From the IMG/VR virus record IMGVR_UViG_3300043434_000266, positions 1 through 64,000 of that record: DNA of 64,000 nucleotides. The stretch is one strand, 5' to 3'. Both the position numbers and the translations under genes were made by a program. Source of the DNA: a virus. Below the pieces are notes generated by a model. That model ran no database searches and was not told the origin of the DNA. It saw only the letters and a list, made by a program, of their open reading frames with translations. Positions 60,271 to 64,000 of the stretch are shown here, one piece after another (position 1 is the stretch's first letter; the number at the start of each line of letters is the position of its first letter).

Positions 60271-60638
60271 AATCCTATCTTGTCACCTATCGCTATACAT
60301 GCTTGAATAGCGCTACTCACTTCTTCTTTACTACAATCTGCGAAAGACACGATGCTGTCACCTTTAACAAGACCAGCTTCGTTCTTTACGTAGAGTTTCA
60401 TGTCATCCATTGACATACCTGCATAATCTGCAAGTTCTCTAATACACTTATGAAGCTTACTTATCTGCGCATAAGACGCGTCATCAGTAACTACTTCATA
60501 TGTAACCTGGACTTTCTGTCCTTCTTCTAACTGTTTTACAAATAGATCAAGTTGAACTTTACTTAGCTGATTTGCTATTATCAGTTCCTTGTTCTCCTTT
60601 TTGAATCTTACGCTTACGGGTAACAGGTTTGCCGCCAT
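60258..60638 (-). CDS. NinB-like protein candidate (126 aa)
   Basis: A strand-rich start (NLLPVSVRFKKENKELIIAN), a central VTYEVVTDDASYAQISKLHK segment and a helical C-terminus with MSMDDMKLYVKNEAG and DCSKEEVSSAIQACIAIGDK resemble the size and order of phage NinB-like recombination-mediator proteins. The resemblance is faint. It overlaps the membrane coiled-coil gene by 80 bases. If NinB-like, it would work with the SSB and Sak4-like ATPase. Confidence 0.4.
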   Translation of the reverse strand: MAANLLPVSVRFKKENKELIIANQLSKVQLDLFVKQLEEGQKVQVTYEVVTDDASYAQISKLHKCIRELADYAGMSMDDMKLYVKNEAGLVKGDSIVSFADCSKEEVSSAIQACIAIGDKIGFPLY

Positions 60639-60864
60639 ATGTTGTTCTTGTTTGACCTTTATCTTTACGTGGTTTTCTCTTAAACTTTGCTAACTCTTGT
60701 TGAAGTTCTGCTTTGTCAACATATGTTCTGACATACTTGTCCATCATCTCTTCATATGCATCTTCAAGTTCTTGAATAAGATCTTTAGCATTCATTAGTT
60801 GACTAAAAGCATAAACTGCTGCAATACCTAGTACTACAGCAATACTTGTTAAAATAATAATCAT
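60559..60864 (-). CDS. Membrane-anchored coiled-coil protein with basic tail (101 aa)
   Basis: An N-terminal hydrophobic helix (MIIILTSIAVVLGIAAVYAF), an acidic helix (KDLIQELEDAYEEMMDKYV) and a very basic tail from about 65 (FKRKPRKDKGQTRTTYGGKP) can be seen. It overlaps the NinB-like gene by 80 bases and the next one by 4. It could tether DNA or a complex to the inner membrane. No family recognised. Confidence 0.55.
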   Translation of the reverse strand: MIIILTSIAVVLGIAAVYAFSQLMNAKDLIQELEDAYEEMMDKYVRTYVDKAELQQELAKFKRKPRKDKGQTRTTYGGKPVTRKRKIQKGEQGTDNSKSAK

Positions 60865-61190
60865 TGTTTTCCGTATTTGTTTTCTTTAAATTGTTTAATT
60901 ATTGCGGTAACTTCAGGTAAGTCCATCAAAGGAAGGGTGCTTACTTCATTACCAAATGTATCTATTGTCCTTACGAAGTCCGTCATATCAAGACCTGGTG
61001 TTTCCCAGAAAGCTTTGAATAAATGACCGTGTTCTTTAAGAACAGTATCAACAAACTGTTTCATAGTCATCTTAGTTTTGTGCCTATTAAACCACTTGAT
61101 ACCCTCGGTATTATCACAAGCATGAATACATACTTCAAGATGCATCATCAGATGCACAATTCTTAGCTTATCTTCTTCAGACATTTCCAT
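60861..61190 (-). CDS. Hypothetical helical protein (109 aa)
   Basis: Helices with charged faces (EEDKLRIVHLMMHLEVCIHA, then KTKMTMKQFVDTVLKEHG) followed by FWETPGLDMTDFVRTIDTFG. No motif. The start overlaps nothing, one or two bases separate it from the small membrane gene upstream, and the end overlaps the coiled-coil gene by 4 bases. Function unknown. Confidence 0.6.
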   Translation of the reverse strand: MEMSEEDKLRIVHLMMHLEVCIHACDNTEGIKWFNRHKTKMTMKQFVDTVLKEHGHLFKAFWETPGLDMTDFVRTIDTFGNEVSTLPLMDLPEVTAIIKQFKENKYGKQ

Positions 61191-61191
61191 A

Positions 61192-61374
61192 TTAATCTTC
61201 TCTATCTTTAAATCTTTCTGTTATAAGTACATAGATCACAGCAATTGATATTACAATGATAATTGTAGGTAACCACCACCATAACGGTAGTGTAACTAAC
61301 CACCATGACCAGTCAACAACATTACTAAGTTTCAAAGTTAAGAAGACTATGAATACAACTAATGAGATACTCAT
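61192..61374 (-). CDS. Small membrane protein (60 aa)
   Basis: Two hydrophobic helices (VVFIVFLTLKLSNVVDW and LWWWLPTIIIVISIAVIYVL) and a charged end (TERFKDRED). I choose the ATG at 61374, which directly follows the previous stop (TAATATG); the frame also has an ATG at 61389. It is one of three adjacent single-message membrane genes. Function unknown. Confidence 0.5.
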   Translation of the reverse strand: MSISLVVFIVFLTLKLSNVVDWSWWLVTLPLWWWLPTIIIVISIAVIYVLITERFKDRED

Positions 61375-61375
61375 A

Positions 61376-61627
61376 TTATTTTTTTCCATATTTTTTCACA
61401 AATTTATGCATCTGATACCACTCATTAAATGTTTTTGTCTCATGACCTGCTTCACCATGTACACCTTCTACATATCCACCATTCCATGCTGACTGCAGAT
61501 CAGTCTTATCAAAACAGATTTGATCCCGGAGAATATTATTCTCAGAGTGTACCATAGCCATTCTAACACTCATAAATACTATTACTAAACATAGTGCTAG
61601 TATTAATAACAAATAAACTAATGTCAT
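61376..61627 (-). CDS. Small membrane protein (83 aa)
   Basis: One N-terminal hydrophobic helix (TLVYLLLILALCLVIVFMSV), then a polar region with YVEGVHGEAGHETKTFNEWY. I choose the ATG at 61627, which follows an AT-rich leader; the frame extends to 61654 but that would overlap the gene upstream. Likely an inner-membrane or periplasm-facing protein. Function unknown. Confidence 0.5.
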   Translation of the reverse strand: MTLVYLLLILALCLVIVFMSVRMAMVHSENNILRDQICFDKTDLQSAWNGGYVEGVHGEAGHETKTFNEWYQMHKFVKKYGKK

Positions 61628-61638
61628 AATTTTAATTT

Positions 61639-61941
61639 TTATTGATATTGACATATATTATAAAACACTTGACCCTCTACTCTACGTACATAATCAATAA
61701 GCAGATAGAGATGTTCTATCTCATCATAACCAAGACGTTTCTTCTCAGCATGCTTATACTTAAACTTATACCCATTACCATCATTAATCATAGTAATAAG
61801 TAATTCACCTTTAGAATCTTCACTCCATGTGTCATTCATACTACGGTATAGTTGATACATAGTACCATCATCAGTGTCTGTTTCTGTAATGATGTACTCA
61901 ACACTCTGTTCCAGTGTGTCTATTACATAATAGTTTTTCAT
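61639..61941 (-). CDS. Hypothetical protein (100 aa)
   Basis: Beta-rich small protein: YYVIDTLEQSVEYIITETDT, then a SKGELLITMINDGNGYKFKY segment, then a helix KKRLGYDEIEHLYLLIDYVR. No family recognised. It overlaps the Cys-rich gene by 4 bases. Function unknown. Confidence 0.55.
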   Translation of the reverse strand: MKNYYVIDTLEQSVEYIITETDTDDGTMYQLYRSMNDTWSEDSKGELLITMINDGNGYKFKYKHAEKKRLGYDEIEHLYLLIDYVRRVEGQVFYNICQYQ

Positions 61942-62150
61942 TTCTCTTCTCCTTTTACTATGTTATTAAGTTGATTCCAAATACCTTGAGCATTCTCTCC
62001 CCAGTAATATGTACAGGTAAATTTGTTACCTTCTAATTTTCCGGGTATATCCATGAAGTAAGATTGATACTCATCAGGTTCTGATGTAAACCTATGACAC
62101 TTTTCTTTTACAGGACAGTCAGTCCCTTTACACATTGTAATATCTGGCAT
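61938..62150 (-). CDS. Cys-rich small protein, probably zinc-binding (70 aa)
   Basis: Cys at 7, 12, 18 and 45 (CKGTDCPVKEKC, later FTCTYYW) with a nearby His (CHRF) suggest a small zinc site. The type is found in many phages. It follows ThyX with a 2-base gap and overlaps the next gene by 4. Function unknown. Confidence 0.6.
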   Translation of the reverse strand: MPDITMCKGTDCPVKEKCHRFTSEPDEYQSYFMDIPGKLEGNKFTCTYYWGENAQGIWNQLNNIVKGEEK

Positions 62151-62152
62151 GA

Positions 62153-62773
62153 CTATAATTTAAAAGCATTAATAGTGTGTTCAAAAGGATTACCTTCTAG
62201 GTTCTTAACTATGTCTAGCATCTGTTGTGCTAACTCTCTAACTTCAACTTGAGCATGCTCACTGTTGCGTAGTTGTTGAAAGTGTGCAAAACTTCTCCAG
62301 TTAAACATAACATCCATAGTAATCTGAGAGTTAAAAGTTTTAAAGAACCTTGCAGATTCTTTAGCACGCTTACGTCCTAATGTAGGAGTCATAACATCTA
62401 AAGCTTTATGATATAAACGATTAGACATTCTAGTAAACTCTTCTAAAGTATGTTTCCATTCAGTATCCCAATCTTCAGGAATATAAGTCTTGTCTTCCTT
62501 CAACTCTTTATATCTAGCTGACTCACCATTTATACTAACTCCAATACGGTGTTTTAATAAATGAATGTGTGTAGCTTGATCTACAGTTACTAAGAAGTGT
62601 AGACTACTCTTCTCAAAAGGAGTATGATGTCCTTCTGATGCAAGCATGTCTAATAACTTAGGTATTCTATTTACTTTTTCTTCTGTCAAGTCTCTACTTG
62701 TACTTGTCCAAGCTGAACTTGCGTGTATGGTATCATCACCATAAAATCCTAATAAGTCTACTGTGTTCTTCAT
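62153..62773 (-). CDS. thyX: Flavin-dependent thymidylate synthase ThyX (206 aa)
   Basis: It makes dTMP from dUMP using FAD/NADPH and methylene-tetrahydrofolate. The ThyX signature is at residues 74-88, KHRIGVSINGESARY, where canonical is RHRxxSxNxxSxR[YF]; here K replaces the first Arg and the spacer is one residue longer. Other matches are DLTEEKVNRIPKLLDMLASE, HTPFEKSSLHF and MFNWRSFAHFQQLR with C-terminal helices. Length is typical for phage ThyX. It overlaps the preceding gene by 4 bases (ATGA). Confidence 0.9.
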   Translation of the reverse strand: MKNTVDLLGFYGDDTIHASSAWTSTSRDLTEEKVNRIPKLLDMLASEGHHTPFEKSSLHFLVTVDQATHIHLLKHRIGVSINGESARYKELKEDKTYIPEDWDTEWKHTLEEFTRMSNRLYHKALDVMTPTLGRKRAKESARFFKTFNSQITMDVMFNWRSFAHFQQLRNSEHAQVEVRELAQQMLDIVKNLEGNPFEHTINAFKL

Positions 62774-63009
62774 TTATACTTTCTTATTATTTCAAATGTT
62801 CTTTTAATAGCTGACCAATCAAGACAGGGTTCCTCACCATTCCTAACAGGATACCAAGCAAAGTTATATCCGTGGTTAGCGTTATAGTCTTCCCGACTTA
62901 CTTTGTTACCATTAACTTTGTCTATATATATCCAAGGAACATTACCAAAGAGTTCTAGTTCTATACCTATCTTCTTTAGTCTATTCCGGAATACTTCTAT
63001 CTCATTCAT
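62770..63009 (-). CDS. Small conserved-type phage protein (79 aa)
   Basis: A small alpha/beta protein (MNEIEVFRNRLKKIGIELEL, then NVPWIYIDKVNGNKV). I start at the ATG at 63009, which has a strong AAAGGAGGT site 4 bases upstream; the ATG at 63051 would need no such signal. The sequence resembles short proteins common in Bacteroidales phages, from memory. Function unknown. It ends with an ATGA overlap with thyX. Confidence 0.65.
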   Translation of the reverse strand: MNEIEVFRNRLKKIGIELELFGNVPWIYIDKVNGNKVSREDYNANHGYNFAWYPVRNGEEPCLDWSAIKRTFEIIRKYK

Positions 63010-63013
63010 TGTT

Positions 63014-63022
63014 ACCTCCTTT
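63014..63022 (-). promoter_or_regulatory. Strong Shine-Dalgarno site AAAGGAGGT
   Basis: AAAGGAGGTAACAATG (minus strand) places a near-perfect anti-16S match 4 bases from the ATG at 63009. Bacteroidota-type genes and nearly all others here lack such a site, so it decides the start and suggests unusually strong or differently controlled translation. Confidence 0.6.
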
Positions 63023-63053
63023 TGCGCCCATATTTTATCTTTTGCGCTCATTT

Positions 63054-63302
63054 TTAAGATCCTTTTATTTTATCTCTCATCCAAATAGCACCAAGTTGAA
63101 AATTCTTTTGAACAATCCCAACACTACTGCTGCCATAACCTAATTTATTAGATTTGTCTTTTATCTCCTCATCAGTTGGTAGTTGGATAGGGGTTATTTT
63201 ATCTAACTCCATCTTAAAAATAAATTTGTTGTGATTTTCTCCGGCTGAATACGCTGCTTTTGTCAATTCAATTACTTGTTCTTCTGTGTATAGCTTACTC
63301 AT
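63054..63302 (-). CDS. Small hypothetical protein (82 aa)
   Basis: I start at the ATG at 63302 (MSKLYTEEQVIELTKAAYSA), which has a GGAGGT site just upstream; the frame runs on to 63452 but that would overlap the neighbour by 158 bases. It has short helices and DEEIKDKSNKLGYGS and GAIWMRDKIKG patches. It resembles short phage proteins with YTEEQ openings. Function unknown. Confidence 0.6.
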   Translation of the reverse strand: MSKLYTEEQVIELTKAAYSAGENHNKFIFKMELDKITPIQLPTDEEIKDKSNKLGYGSSSVGIVQKNFQLGAIWMRDKIKGS

Positions 63303-63534
63303 TGTTACCTCCAAATGTTTCGTTGTAGTATTGTTTAGCGTAGTCAATTGCTTCTTGCAGAGGAAAGCCATCAGAAGCAATAACATAACCACGAGCAGAT
63401 GATTTGATAATTTCTTTTTCGTGCATTGCTTTGGCTTGTTCAAAAATGACACCTATGGCAATTTGATTTCCTTGTGGTATGAGGTTTTCTAATTTCTCAA
63501 CTACCCAATCAATACTACTTTGTTTCTTTTCCAT
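63295..63534 (-). CDS. Small hypothetical protein (79 aa)
   Basis: The sequence MEKKQSSIDWVVEKLENLIP, then QIAIGVIFEQAKAMHEKEI is a helical small protein resembling ones in many Bacteroidota phages. The ATG at 63534 lies right after the previous stop (63536); an upstream in-frame start at 63567 is less likely. It overlaps the next gene by 8 bases. Function unknown. Confidence 0.6.
   Translation of the reverse strand: MEKKQSSIDWVVEKLENLIPQGNQIAIGVIFEQAKAMHEKEIIKSSARGYVIASDGFPLQEAIDYAKQYYNETFGGNNE
63307..63314 (-). promoter_or_regulatory. Shine-Dalgarno site TTGGAGGT
   Basis: TTGGAGGTAACAATG on the minus strand precedes the ATG at 63302 with the same 4-base spacer (AACA) as the site at 63014. 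The two leaders share GGAGGTAACAATG, which suggests a common origin. Confidence 0.55.
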
Positions 63535-63535
63535 T

Positions 63536-63910
63536 TTACTTTTGTTTTTGTTGTTCAACGATTTCAATTAGCTTGGTAAGACACGCAAGTTCTGCTTCTT
63601 CGTATGAATTTAACGGGTAAATTTCAATGAAACATTCGCCTGTAATCGTGTTCCAAATATCATAAGACTGGTGAGTTGGTACTCCAACTAACTCATATTT
63701 CTCTCTAAACCATCTAAATGCTTGTTGGTAGAGTGGGGCTGATACTGAATCAGTATTATTAAGATGATATGTATTCATTGTATCAAATCTTACTTCATCA
63801 ATACCTAACATATAATTACCATTATCATTATACCAAGCAAAACAAGGTTCATCAAATCCAAGTGCTTTGAGTTTAACCGCCAACTCGTAGGGTACAAATT
63901 CTTTTTGCAT
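63536..63910 (-). CDS. Hypothetical phage protein (124 aa)
   Basis: MQKEFVPYELAVKLKALGFD, then CFAWYNDNGNY and LYQQAFRWFREKYELVGVPT is a pattern I recall from short proteins shared among Bacteroidota phages and prophages. The ATG at 63910 has an AT-rich leader (TTTATTAATATG); 63931 is an in-frame alternative. Function unknown. It is the first gene of the leftward block visible in the window. Confidence 0.6.
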   Translation of the reverse strand: MQKEFVPYELAVKLKALGFDEPCFAWYNDNGNYMLGIDEVRFDTMNTYHLNNTDSVSAPLYQQAFRWFREKYELVGVPTHQSYDIWNTITGECFIEIYPLNSYEEAELACLTKLIEIVEQQKQK

Positions 63911-64000
63911 ATTAATAAATGTATTTACCACAAGCCACTTGTTGACCTTGTGAGTTGGTTGTTGTTTTGATTTTAAATGTTGGGCCGTGCAAAAATCCTT
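63911..64000. other. Non-coding end of window, possible leader
   Basis: I see no coding frame. There is a small inverted repeat (CACAAG ... CTTGTG, loop 12) near 63935-63960 and an AT-rich stretch (TAAATACATTTATTAAT on the minus strand) before the gene at 63910. A promoter for the leftward block could lie here, but the window ends too soon to say. Confidence 0.3.

Noticed and set aside
63295-63452. Extended N-terminus of the 82 aa gene with a hydrophobic start
   Set aside because: It overlaps the neighbouring gene for 158 bases, and a Shine-Dalgarno site directly marks the ATG at 63302.
1-64000. tRNA genes, CRISPR arrays, integrase or insertion sequences
   Set aside because: I saw no clover-leaf, spaced repeats, recombinase motifs or terminal inverted repeats when reading the window.

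Overview
The window is a long stretch of a tailed-phage genome that looks like a crAss-like phage (order Crassvirales) or a close relative infecting Bacteroidota. Three things point there. First, there is a run of giant virion-type proteins, one of 3597 aa carrying the D-F-D-I-D catalytic signature of the single-chain virion RNA polymerase. Second, a dense block of replication genes runs in the opposite direction. Third, the DNA is AT-rich and most genes have A/T-rich leaders instead of Shine-Dalgarno sites, as is usual in Bacteroidota and their phages. I saw no tRNA, rRNA, CRISPR array, integrase or insertion sequence. Terminase, portal and major capsid genes are not here and presumably lie beyond an edge.

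Layout. Positions 2-38747 (+) hold seven giant genes. The first is cut by the left edge; it has peptidoglycan-binding, Cys/His peptidase-like and lytic-transglycosylase-like domains. Then come two Gly-Gly-motif proteins (780 and 870 aa), a 1057 aa protein, and three very large proteins (2295, 3597 and 2339 aa). The last four form one tightly coupled unit of 9288 codons. Among them I can see a PD-(D/E)XK nuclease site, two HExxH zincin sites, an RNA polymerase active site and a nucleotidyltransferase site. This is best read as cargo packaged in the virion and injected with the DNA, able to transcribe early genes and remodel the host. Positions 38796-41553 (+) hold two proteins sharing one 34-residue N-terminus, a lysis cassette (peptidoglycan hydrolase, holin-like, two overlapping spanin-like genes), a Cys-tailed small protein and two tiny basic proteins.

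At 41550 the strand flips. Positions 41550-63910 (-) read from right to left: small proteins, ThyX, small membrane proteins, a NinB-like protein, uracil-DNA glycosylase, a DnaA domain-IV-like protein, DnaB-type helicase, Sak4-like ATPase, an SSB-like protein, an intrinsic terminator, DnaG-like primase, a GIY-YIG-like protein, a MoxR ATPase/VWA cassette with three paralogous partner proteins, a Cas4/RecB-type nuclease, family B DNA polymerase and two nucleotide-pool proteins. Only one gene in this half (59935-60264) is on the + strand.

The strongest candidate for an undescribed system is 47441-52596: a MoxR-type AAA+ ATPase and a metallopeptidase-VWA protein flanked by three genes that share one homologous segment, two of which also carry a BRCT-like region. 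Other leads are a recurrent Gly-Gly linear motif in the virion proteins, a candidate promoter motif before three + strand genes, a terminator just ahead of the primase start, and a primase and polymerase with non-canonical active-site residues. All family assignments were made by reading the sequence; no database search was run.
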